In this document: positions 47,467 through 53,881 of the stretch, one piece after another | Layout: each line of letters opens with the position of its first letter | How positions within the stretch are numbered: the stretch's first letter is position 1 | Assembly (NCBI GenBank): GCA_022562275.1 | Contig: JADFPP010000015.1 | Coordinates: 1-53,881, forward strand | Source of the DNA: Bacteroidota bacterium | GTDB taxonomy: Bacteria; Bacteroidota; Ignavibacteria; Ignavibacteriales; Ignavibacteriaceae | Length of the DNA stretch: 53,881 nt | Reading direction: 5' to 3' | The notes under the pieces: generated by a model | Databases searched by the model: none | Told to the model about the DNA's origin: nothing | Seen by the model: only the letters and a program-made list of their open reading frames with translations | Translations under genes and position numbers: made by a program

Positions 47467-47770
47467 TTATACAAGCGTAACCAGTGAATCGATAATTATT
47501 TTTTTCGTTTCTTCAAATTTTGAAGAACCACTAACCCTGTCAATTAAACTTACAAAATTTTCTTCGTTCATATTTGAATACCAAATATATTCGTCCAGAT
47601 TTAAAACTGTCACAGTTCCGGATGAATACTTTTCTAGTTTGTTCTTTTAGTAACAACAAAGCATTCCTGGAATAGGCGATTGGAATTATATCAACGGAAT
47701 CATCAACCGGGAAAAATCATACACTATCTGAATTATCAGAATCTAATTGCTTCTTAGTTTTCACTGTTTG
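47467..47770 (-). pseudogene. Unidentified decayed gene
   Basis: On the minus strand a coding-like stretch ends at TAA 47467-47469: TVTVLNLDEYIWYSNMNEEN, then FVSLIDRVSGSSKFEETKK and IIIDSLVTLV. Upstream, another frame gives FFPVDDSVDIIPIAYSRNAL and LLLKEQT, joined by a frameshift near 47640 and preceded by an in-frame stop. Composition looks like former coding sequence, but I cannot name the family. The rest of the 435-bp gap shows nothing else. Confidence 0.35.
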
Positions 47771-47872
47771 ATTGTTCCCGCGCTGGCACAAAATTGAATA
47801 ATTGTCAATATAGATGTTAACGATATCGAAACAAAAATTTTAGCCGAAAGCCTTCCCATCAAAACAAACCGT

Positions 47873-48286
47873 TTAAAAAGAAATCACCTCTAATACCCGC
47901 TCATCCAGATATACCTTGCCTTCAATACTCAATTCTTCGTTGTGATGTCCATTGATAAGCTCCGTACTTTTATCTGTTTCAAGATAAAACAAAAGCCAGC
48001 CGGTCATATCCGACAACTCGTTTCCATCTTGATCTGTTGCTTTGGAAACCTTAAGTGAATGCTTATGTCCGTACACTTTGCACTGCGCCCCGGCACCCTT
48101 TTCTTTTTTTAATGAACATCCAACGCAAACATTAGTTCCGGCTACTGTTGCTGTAACGACGTCGGAATCCATTGTTTGCTTTGTTGTTACTTTCTCCGCA
48201 TCATATTCCTGAGCTAATACCCCGGTAGATAATCCACAAAAGAAAATAAATAAAAGAGCTATTAAAAACTTAGAATAATTAATCAC
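47873..48286 (-). CDS. Exported Cys-containing protein, unknown
   Basis: A 137-residue protein. Residues 1-25 are a signal peptide (FLIALLFIFFCGLSTGVLAQ). The mature part has ATVAGTNVCVGCSLKKEKGA then GAQCKVYGHKHSLKV: a CxxC, a third Cys and a G-H-K-H motif that could bind a metal or haem. The C-terminal half (GWLLFYLETDKSTELI; GKVYLDERVLEVISF) looks like an OB/beta-barrel in which a modified-state term such as GKVY.D.RVLEV closes. Family unnamed. Upstream GAGGTGAAACGTG gives a ribosome-binding site for the ATG at 48286. Confidence 0.7.
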   Translation of the reverse strand: MINYSKFLIALLFIFFCGLSTGVLAQEYDAEKVTTKQTMDSDVVTATVAGTNVCVGCSLKKEKGAGAQCKVYGHKHSLKVSKATDQDGNELSDMTGWLLFYLETDKSTELINGHHNEELSIEGKVYLDERVLEVISF

Positions 48287-48438
48287 GTTTCACCTCCGAA
48301 TATTATAAAATTTAATTTTAGATTAGTTAATAATAATTTAAGTTAACAATAATAATCTTTCAAGTGAATAAAAATACTAAGTTTAACCCAAACGCGATTC
48401 ATTTGTAAATACAAAAATATATTAGAGAGGTATTTAAC

Positions 48439-50109
48439 ATGAAAAAAGCATCACACGCACCATTATTCATTTTTAGTGTTGTTTTTAGTCTCATCACGAT
48501 TGCATTGATTCTAACACTGTATGCCCAGACAGAAATAAGTAAAATGGAAATTGAAAATGCAGAAAAATTATTTGGGCTTGAATTCAACGATGCTGAACGA
48601 GATTCTATGTTGGATAATTTAATTACAAATATCGAGAGTTATAAATCAAACAGAAATATAAAACTCAGCAACAGAATCATGCCTGCTATTTTATTTAATC
48701 CACTTCCAGTTGGTTTTGAATTTGAGAAAGTACAAGAACAATTGATATTCGGTAATTATTCTTATTCAAAATTACCGGAGAATATAAATGACCTTGCATT
48801 TTACTCTATCGGCGAATTAGCAGAATTAATTCGAACTAAAAAAATTTCATCAGTTGAGCTAACAAAATTCTTTCTGGATAGATTAAAAAAATATGATCCT
48901 TTACTCAAATGTGTAATCGTTTTAACTGAAGAACGCGCTCTGGAAAAAGCAAAATATATGGATGAAGAATTAAATGCCGGAAAGTACAGAGGTTTATTAC
49001 ATGGTATTCCTTTCGGAGTAAAAGACTTATTTGCAACAATAGATTATAAAACAACCTGGGGCGCAATGCCATATAAAGATCAGATTATAAATGAAGATGC
49101 AGCGGTGATTAAAAATCTTGAGGAAGTTGGCGGTGTGCTGGTGGCAAAGTTAACTTTGGGTGCTCTTGCCTGGGGTGACGTTTGGTTTGGCGGTAAAACG
49201 AGGAATCCGTGGGATATAACAAAAGGATCAAGCGGTTCATCAGCCGGACCCGCTTCAGCAGTATCTGCCGGACTGATTCCCTTTGCAATTGGAACTGAAA
49301 CATGGGGCTCTATTGTTTCCCCCTCTACCGTGTGCGGTGTAACGGGTTTGCGCCCAACTTATGGAAGAGTAAGCCGCACAGGTGCAATGGCTCTAAGCTG
49401 GTCGATGGATAAGATTGGACCGATCTGCAGAAATACAGAGGATCTTGCTATAGTGTTCAATGCTATTACTGGTAAAGATGGAATTGATCAAACTTTGTAT
49501 GATGTGCCGTTTAACTATTCGCTGCAAATAGATTTAAGCAAGTTAAAAATAGGTTATTTAAAAAATGATTTCGATAAAGATTATGATTTTCACAAAAATG
49601 ATTCTTTAACGCTTGCAAAATTAAGAGAGTTGGGTGCAGAATTAATTCCTGTTGAATTACCTGATGTTGATGTTAACTCACTATCATTCATTCTTTCCGC
49701 AGAAGCCGGTGCTGCATTTGATGAGTTAACACGAAGCAACAGGGATGACTTGCTTGTGAGGCAGATTAAAAATGCATGGTCAAACACATTCCGTTCTGCA
49801 CGTTTCATTCCCGCGGTTGAATATATAAATGCTAACCGAATAAGAACGGTTTTAATTAATGAGATGCAGAAATTTTTTGAAGAAGTTGATCTCTATATTG
49901 CTCCCTCGTGGGAGGGCGATAATCTCCTGTTAACAAATTTAACAGGGCATCCGTGCGTGGTTCTGCCAAATGGTTTTTCTGAAGAAGGAACACCCACGAG
50001 TATTTCTTTTATTGGGGATCTTTTTGATGAAGGAAGATTGATTACGGTTGCAAAAAAATATCAGGATGCTACTGATTTTCATCTTAAGCATCCCGAATTA
50101 AATTATTGA
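48439..50109 (+). CDS. Membrane-anchored amidase-signature hydrolase
   Basis: A 556-residue amidase-signature (GatA-like) enzyme. The catalytic triad is Ser-cisSer-Lys: Lys in GIPFGVKDLFAT, and both Ser in KGSSGSSAGPASAVSAG. The block GTETWGSIVSPSTVCGVTGL contains the third conserved Ser region. Unlike GatA it carries an N-terminal hydrophobic segment (residues 8-29) and a ~100-residue extension, so it probably acts in the envelope on an amide substrate. A GAGAGG ribosome-binding site precedes the ATG. No gatB/gatC nearby, so a role in tRNA amidation is unlikely. It is convergent with the peroxiredoxin, 7 bp apart. Confidence 0.9.
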   Translation: MKKASHAPLFIFSVVFSLITIALILTLYAQTEISKMEIENAEKLFGLEFNDAERDSMLDNLITNIESYKSNRNIKLSNRIMPAILFNPLPVGFEFEKVQEQLIFGNYSYSKLPENINDLAFYSIGELAELIRTKKISSVELTKFFLDRLKKYDPLLKCVIVLTEERALEKAKYMDEELNAGKYRGLLHGIPFGVKDLFATIDYKTTWGAMPYKDQIINEDAAVIKNLEEVGGVLVAKLTLGALAWGDVWFGGKTRNPWDITKGSSGSSAGPASAVSAGLIPFAIGTETWGSIVSPSTVCGVTGLRPTYGRVSRTGAMALSWSMDKIGPICRNTEDLAIVFNAITGKDGIDQTLYDVPFNYSLQIDLSKLKIGYLKNDFDKDYDFHKNDSLTLAKLRELGAELIPVELPDVDVNSLSFILSAEAGAAFDELTRSNRDDLLVRQIKNAWSNTFRSARFIPAVEYINANRIRTVLINEMQKFFEEVDLYIAPSWEGDNLLLTNLTGHPCVVLPNGFSEEGTPTSISFIGDLFDEGRLITVAKKYQDATDFHLKHPELNY

Positions 50110-50116
50110 AACGACA

Positions 50117-50788
50117 CTAATTAATTGCTTGCTGTTTTTGGACAGTCAGCTCTTTTAATTTTCTGATAATTTCAGTTGGTTCCATTCGCTGCGTATAATC
50201 TGCATTAACAAAAGAGTGAACGATTTTGCCATCAGTATTAACAATATAAGTTGCAGGGATTGGAAGTTCCCAAGATTCATCACCGTTGTAATTTGTTATA
50301 TCAAAATTGAACTGTTGATAAATAGGACGCAGATCTTCGGCAAGGTTAAATACTAATCTGAATTCCTTTGCAATTTTATTTCCTGCATCGGTTAATACTT
50401 CAAATTCCAACCCATGTTTTTCAATCGATGAAATAGAATTATCCGGAGTGTTTGGAGAGATTGCAATTAATTGGGCATCTAATGATTTTATTTCAGGCAA
50501 TATTTGCTGTAAAGCGTTTAGCTCAAGATTACAATACGGGCACCAGGCACCGCGATAAAAACTTATCACAACGGGTCCGTCTTTCAACATTGAATTTACA
50601 TCTATCGTTTTACCAACAGCGTTGGGTAAATTTATTTGAGGAATTTCGTCACCTGCATTTAAAGTGCGTTCGGCGATTCCGGAATTTATAAGCTCCTCTG
50701 TTTTACTGAATAGTAGTTTTAATACTTCTTCAGGTATTTGGGGAAGCATAGCTTCCTGTACTTTTTTGATTTCATCTTTCAACAGCAT
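50117..50788 (-). CDS. Peroxiredoxin-like (AhpC/TSA) protein
   Basis: A 223-residue thioredoxin-fold protein. A helical N-terminal ~55 residues precede the redoxin domain: GDEIPQINLPNAVGKTIDV, VVISFYRGAWCPYCNLELNA (a C-P-Y-C redox pair where classical peroxiredoxins have T..C), LIAISPNTPDNS. It probably reduces peroxides or works as a thiol oxidoreductase in the cytoplasm. ATG 50788 (MLLKDEIKKVQEAM) has AAAGG upstream and is preferred over a more distant in-frame start at 50842. Confidence 0.88.
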   Translation of the reverse strand: MLLKDEIKKVQEAMLPQIPEEVLKLLFSKTEELINSGIAERTLNAGDEIPQINLPNAVGKTIDVNSMLKDGPVVISFYRGAWCPYCNLELNALQQILPEIKSLDAQLIAISPNTPDNSISSIEKHGLEFEVLTDAGNKIAKEFRLVFNLAEDLRPIYQQFNFDITNYNGDESWELPIPATYIVNTDGKIVHSFVNADYTQRMEPTEIIRKLKELTVQKQQAIN

Positions 50789-51289
50789 AGTGTTTACCTT
50801 TACATTTAATTTATTGGATATTGTATTTATTGCAACAAGCACCTTTAATCTTGTAATTCATTAAGTATAAATGTTTATCACATTTAAACGAAAGAGCGAA
50901 GGCAATTTGGGGTTCTGCTGTCTGTTTATAAATCAGTTAGCGGACACATTTAAAGTTTAAAATGTTTTCTGATTAAGATGTGATATAGCGCACTTTGTTT
51001 TCTGTACATTATTGCTTTCCGCTTGCAGCAACCAAATAAATATTATAGCTTGAAGCTGCCTGCGGTTGTTGAAGAGCTTGGCAGTTTTGGGGGCTATGAA
51101 ACCTTTAGCGAAGACACCTTTTCTTTTGAGGAAGCATTGGAATTATTAAGAGATGAAAAAGAAGATTAAAAATTTTCTTATTTTACTCCTGACTCATAAT
51201 CGGAGAATATTTTTTGTTAATACTAAATAAGTATTTTATGTTTTATTATTTTTGTTTTAACTCGATTAACTTATTCTCTTATTAAACTT
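50789..51289. other. Intergenic stretch with possible gene fossil
   Basis: 501 bp. A stop-free frame on the plus strand (50984-51169) ends in KLPAVVEELGSFGGYETFSE followed by DTFSFEEALELLRDEKED and a stop. This tail looks coding but no start codon, family or upstream part is evident. The rest shows no hairpin terminator, repeat or RNA gene. No clear Shine-Dalgarno precedes the MfnB-like ATG at 51290. Confidence 0.3.
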
Positions 51290-51904
51290 ATGCAAAGACT
51301 ACTTGTAAGTGTACGCGTACCGATTGAAGCTGTTGAAGCAGCAAAAGGTGGCGCACACATTGCTGATGTTGAATATCCTGCTTCTGCATTGGGGACACCA
51401 TATCCCTTAAATATTTTAGCTGTAAGGCAAAGACTGGATAGAAACGGATTTAAAAAGATTCCGATTTCAACAAACATTGGAGAAGAACAAAAGGTAAGGA
51501 GCAGTTCCTGCCAGGCAGCGCTGGGTGTTGCGTTAGCCGGAGCTGATTATGTTAAACTTGGTTTTGCCGGATTAAATTATGATGAAGCTGTTTATCTTGG
51601 TGATATTTTAGTGAGAACTGTTAAAAAATGGTTCCCTAAAAAGAAAGTATATCCTGCTGTTTTTCCCGAACCTAGATACTCAAAATTATTTGATCCGCTA
51701 AAAGATGGGCCCAATTTAGTTAAGCAAATTAAATGTGACGGGCTTCTTATAGATACATTTAAGAAAGATATTGGAAAAGGTTTAATGGATTATTATACTA
51801 TAAGACAGTTGAAAAAATTTGTGAATGATTTACATAAGATTAATAAAGAAGCATTGCGACAAGCTAGTTTTGACAAATGTATGTATTGTGAAAGCAAAAT
51901 TTAA
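51290..51904 (+). CDS. MfnB/DUF556 homologue with altered active site and replaced C-terminus
   Basis: A 204-residue reading of a (5-formylfuran-3-yl)methyl-phosphate-synthase-type TIM barrel (DUF556): RLLVSVRVPIEAVEAAKGGA, VALAGADYVKLGF and GLLIDTFKKDIGKGLMDYY. MfnB makes the furan precursor of methanofuran. Where MfnB has DVKNP with the Schiff-base Lys, this protein has DVEYPASALGTPYP (Glu28), so chemistry may differ; the later Lys residues (DYVK, DTFKKD) remain. After about residue 185 the expected final barrel strands are missing, and the frame runs into an HNH-nuclease fragment (FDKCMYCESKI). True MfnB has ~235 residues, so the gene is probably truncated. Confidence 0.7.
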   Translation: MQRLLVSVRVPIEAVEAAKGGAHIADVEYPASALGTPYPLNILAVRQRLDRNGFKKIPISTNIGEEQKVRSSSCQAALGVALAGADYVKLGFAGLNYDEAVYLGDILVRTVKKWFPKKKVYPAVFPEPRYSKLFDPLKDGPNLVKQIKCDGLLIDTFKKDIGKGLMDYYTIRQLKKFVNDLHKINKEALRQASFDKCMYCESKI

Positions 51905-52084
51905 CATATAGATTATGCACATATTGAAAACATTAAACCAAAAGCCGAAGATAAATATCCCAACCATAATTCCTGCCTCCACACTTCCGCTAAACCCTAC
52001 AACTAAGCCTACAACAGCCAATAAAAACAGTAGAATAGATTCGTTTGAGAGCGATGACTTAAATTCTTTTAGGAAGTTTTTCAT
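51830..52084 (-). CDS. Possible small membrane protein (84 aa)
   Basis: The minus-strand frame starts MKNFLKEFKSSLSNESILLF and has two hydrophobic segments (LLFLLAVVGLVVGFSGSV; AGIMVGIFIFGFWFNVF). Its C-terminal half is antisense to the HNH fragment and the MfnB-like 3' end, and its ATG lies at the edge of the palindromic element at 52083. There is no good Shine-Dalgarno. It may be a real gene clipped by the element or a chance frame. Confidence 0.25.
   Translation of the reverse strand: MKNFLKEFKSSLSNESILLFLLAVVGLVVGFSGSVEAGIMVGIFIFGFWFNVFNMCIIYMLNFAFTIHTFVKTSLSQCFFINLM
51854..51961 (+). pseudogene. HNH-endonuclease fragment
   Basis: In the MfnB reading frame, the last codons give RQASFDKCMYCESKI, then TAA (51902-51904), then HIDYAHIENIKPKAEDKYP with no break in frame. 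This matches the C-x2-C-E...H-x-D-Y-x-x-I-E-H-I-x-P-K core of TIGR02646-like HNH nucleases, with a stop in the middle and the catalytic His of IEH changed to Asn. Only ~36 codons remain, joined to the 3' end of the MfnB-like gene. Confidence 0.65.
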
Positions 52085-52339
52085 CCCGATAGTGCTAGGT
52101 CGCCAAAGGCGACCGTAAATCAGCGGTCAGTCCTGTATACCACATACCACTCATTTTACTACGTAGTATGTAGACATAATAAAATTGATTAACACTATCG
52201 GGATTCATGGTTTTACGCGAATCTTTAGAAGTTGGGATTTGAATATTAGTTATTTTCCCATATTGCCATTACCTCTTCAAGGCACCATAATCGTAAAGTT
52301 GTGGTTGCTGAAACCTCGACCTATAATTATAAAAAGATC
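51962..52339. other. Junction region before the GC-richer segment
   Basis: 378 bp between the HNH fossil and the epimerase fusion. It contains the palindromic element at 52083-52204. From there to 52339 no gene, terminator or clear ribosome-binding site is seen. Base composition changes across this interval. Confidence 0.4.
52083..52204. repeat. 122-bp nested-palindrome (MITE-like) element
   Basis: ATCCCGATAGTG (52083-52094) and CACTATCGGGAT (52193-52204) are perfect 12-bp terminal inverted repeats. Inside are a 7-bp hairpin GGTCGCC-AAA-GGCGACC (52098-52114), an alternative pairing of its 3' arm GACCG with CGGTC (52124-52128), ACATAC/GTATGT, and the palindrome TACTACGTAGTA (52157-52168). It has no coding capacity and could fold as a multi-branched RNA or cruciform. 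Confidence 0.65.
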
Positions 52340-53881
52340 ATGTCGGAATCTAAACCAAAAATAGGCATCACCGGAGCAAACGGATTTATAGGCAAGCACT
52401 TTTTGGAAAAATTCCTTAAAGACGGATTTGTTGTAAACGCATATGTCAGAAACGCTAAAACCATTGATTCTTTTTCACAAGAAGGAACGCGCCTAAATGT
52501 TTTTGAAGGTGATATTGCCGACAAAGACAAGCTCGCCGAATTCGTAAAAGAATCCGATGTTGTCATCCACCTGGCAGCCGGCACAAAAGGACGCTGGGAA
52601 GACTACTATAACGCCACCGTCCTCGGTTCCACAATACTCCTTGAATTGTGCGAAAAGCATAACGTCAAAAAGCTCATTTACATGAGCTCAATCGGCAACT
52701 ATGATATTTTTGCCCGCGGGGTTCGGCGCGGCCTTAAAGAAAATACGCCCCTTGAGCCCTGCCTTGATTTGAGAGGCTGGTATGCAAAATCAAAAGTTTT
52801 AGGAGAGCAAATAATTACCTCTAAATTTAAGTTGTCTCCGATTGAGACCGTTGTGCTAAGGGCCGGACTTGTCTATGCGCCAAATATGAAAGCGCCGATT
52901 ATGGGGTGCGGCATTGTTATTAAGGGCAGGTGCATAAATCTCGGAATGCGCAAAAAAAGAATACCATTCGTGCACATTGATGACTTGTATGCAGCGGTGA
53001 AACTCGCGATGCAAAGCAATAAAAAAGGTGAAGTTTACAACGTAGTAAGCGATGAACAGCCCGAAGTACGAAAAATTCTAAAACTTTACAATAAATTTTC
53101 CCCCGTTAAAGTGAAGCCGTTCTACGTACCCAGGATTTTATTCGTCGGCAATTGGCTTTTAAACAGAGTAATTTCCAAAAAAACACGGTTCGGCCGATAT
53201 AATTTCCTTCTCTGCCGAACACAAAGAAATATTTACTACTCGTCGGAAAAAATAATGGTTGACCTTGGATGGAAACCTAAGGTGGATTTTAAAACAACGA
53301 TGAAGCAAATGGTTGAATACAAATATAAAAAGGTGAGTATCGGCATTATCGGCTGCGGCTTCGCGTTTAAGACTCTCCACCTTCCTGTAATCTTAGGTGA
53401 CTCGCGCATAAAAGTTAAGGTAATTTATGACAGAGATGAAAAAGTTGCCCGTGAAGTGAAAAAAGAATTTTTGAAAAATGCCGAGACCTTGGACAAAATT
53501 GAGGATTTTAAAAAAAATAAACATGAACTGGATTTCGTAGTAATCTCCACCCCGCCGGACACTCATTTTAAAATTGCTAAAGACCTCATTCAAGAAAAGT
53601 ATAATCTTCTTATAGAAAAACCCCTGACGCTCAATTATAGTGAAGCGGAAGAGCTTGATGAATTGTCAAAAAAGAGCGGGGTTAAGGTTTGCGTGGTAAA
53701 TAATTACCGCTTCCGGAAAAATGTGCTTGGACTTAAGTCCGCGCTTCAATCCGATGGATTGGATATCCGTTCCATTGCCGTAAAATTCTACAGTGGCCCC
53801 GTTATAACAAGTGCCGGTGACTGGAGGGACAAACTAAAAGACATGCTCTTGTATGAAATGGCTTATCATTTTATTGATATC
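52340..53881 (+). CDS. NAD-dependent epimerase fused to Gfo/Idh/MocA oxidoreductase (partial)
   Basis: The frame is open from ATG 52340 to the window end (514 codons, no stop). Residues 1-~325 are an extended-SDR epimerase/dehydratase: GITGANGFIGKHFL (GxxGxxG), VVIHLAAGTKG, YMSSIGN and the catalytic Tyr-Lys in GWYAKSKVLGEQ, then FVHIDDLYAAV. From ~330 a second Rossmann domain starts, KVSIGIIGCGFAFKTLHLP, with STPPDTHF and the EKP motif in LLIEKPLTLNYSEAEEL, diagnostic of Gfo/Idh/MocA enzymes. Such a pair suggests two steps on a nucleotide sugar for surface polysaccharide. Codons are richer in C/G at third positions (GCC, GGC, CTC) than upstream genes, hinting at transfer or a lineage-specific island. 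The C-terminal Gfo/Idh/MocA domain continues beyond the window. Confidence 0.88.
   Translation, partial: MSESKPKIGITGANGFIGKHFLEKFLKDGFVVNAYVRNAKTIDSFSQEGTRLNVFEGDIADKDKLAEFVKESDVVIHLAAGTKGRWEDYYNATVLGSTILLELCEKHNVKKLIYMSSIGNYDIFARGVRRGLKENTPLEPCLDLRGWYAKSKVLGEQIITSKFKLSPIETVVLRAGLVYAPNMKAPIMGCGIVIKGRCINLGMRKKRIPFVHIDDLYAAVKLAMQSNKKGEVYNVVSDEQPEVRKILKLYNKFSPVKVKPFYVPRILFVGNWLLNRVISKKTRFGRYNFLLCRTQRNIYYSSEKIMVDLGWKPKVDFKTTMKQMVEYKYKKVSIGIIGCGFAFKTLHLPVILGDSRIKVKVIYDRDEKVAREVKKEFLKNAETLDKIEDFKKNKHELDFVVISTPPDTHFKIAKDLIQEKYNLLIEKPLTLNYSEAEELDELSKKSGVKVCVVNNYRFRKNVLGLKSALQSDGLDIRSIAVKFYSGPVITSAGDWRDKLKDMLLYEMAYHFIDI

Noticed and set aside
48439-50109. GatA subunit of tRNA amidotransferase
   Set aside because: An N-terminal membrane segment and the absence of gatB/gatC indicate a different amidase.

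Overview
This 53.9 kb window is AT-rich bacterial chromosome, most likely from a member of the Ignavibacteria (Bacteroidetes/Chlorobi superphylum). The evidence is a type IX secretion C-terminal sorting domain with the NPFNP signature on a beta-propeller protein (15610-18201), a GT117/DUF2723 membrane glycosyltransferase, an S9B dipeptidyl peptidase, many genes without a Shine-Dalgarno, and intergenic palindromic repeats of the kind common in that group. No rRNA, tRNA, CRISPR array or insertion sequence was seen.

Layout. 1-878: debris, with a broken NYN-nuclease gene, a fossil 3' end of a second clpB, and an intact 34-residue lysine-rich protein. 879-7048: a one-strand heat-shock cluster read hsp20, cbpA-type dnaJ, htpG, clpB. 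7399-14898: mnmE, two perfect 14-bp parS-type palindromes, mnmG, rsmG and mfd, which suggests an origin-proximal position although parAB and oriC are not here. 15165-20886: a lipoprotein, a T9SS cargo, a beta-helix protein and a lipoprotein MsrAB. 20934-21411: a BrnTA toxin-antitoxin pair with a palindrome on its promoter. 21621-27822: a B12-type radical SAM protein, a frameshifted DUF1579-like gene, a histidine phosphatase, proC, and a molybdopterin-synthase locus in which MoaE, MoeB/ThiF and rhodanese are one polypeptide next to moaD. 28222-33419: a small charged protein, GT117, GT9 and a RelBE-type pair. 34621-37634: three overlapping genes, ino1, a fused inositol-phosphate cytidylyltransferase/CDP-alcohol phosphotransferase, and an HD-domain protein, which look like a di-myo-inositol phosphate or related inositol-solute pathway. 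Converging on it (38177-40086) is an unusual fusion of a ParA-type ATPase to a sucrose-phosphatase-like HAD domain, preceded by a translationally overlapping 75-residue protein. 40336-46327: DPP-IV, transketolase and a saccharopine-dehydrogenase-like enzyme. 46297-52204: a decay zone with fragments of TPR, coiled-coil, HNH and other genes between intact genes for an exported Cys-rich protein, an amidase and a peroxiredoxin, plus an altered, C-terminally replaced MfnB homologue. 52340-53881 (open at the window end): an epimerase fused to a Gfo/Idh/MocA oxidoreductase, with richer GC codon use than the rest.

The most interesting parts are the ParA-HAD fusion beside the inositol operon, the parS pair at mnmE/mnmG, the multi-domain fusions, the MfnB variant lacking its Schiff-base lysine, three nested-palindrome (MITE-like) elements of 122-136 bp, and the high number of gene fossils with single-base frameshifts. 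All functional calls are from reading the sequence; no database search was run.
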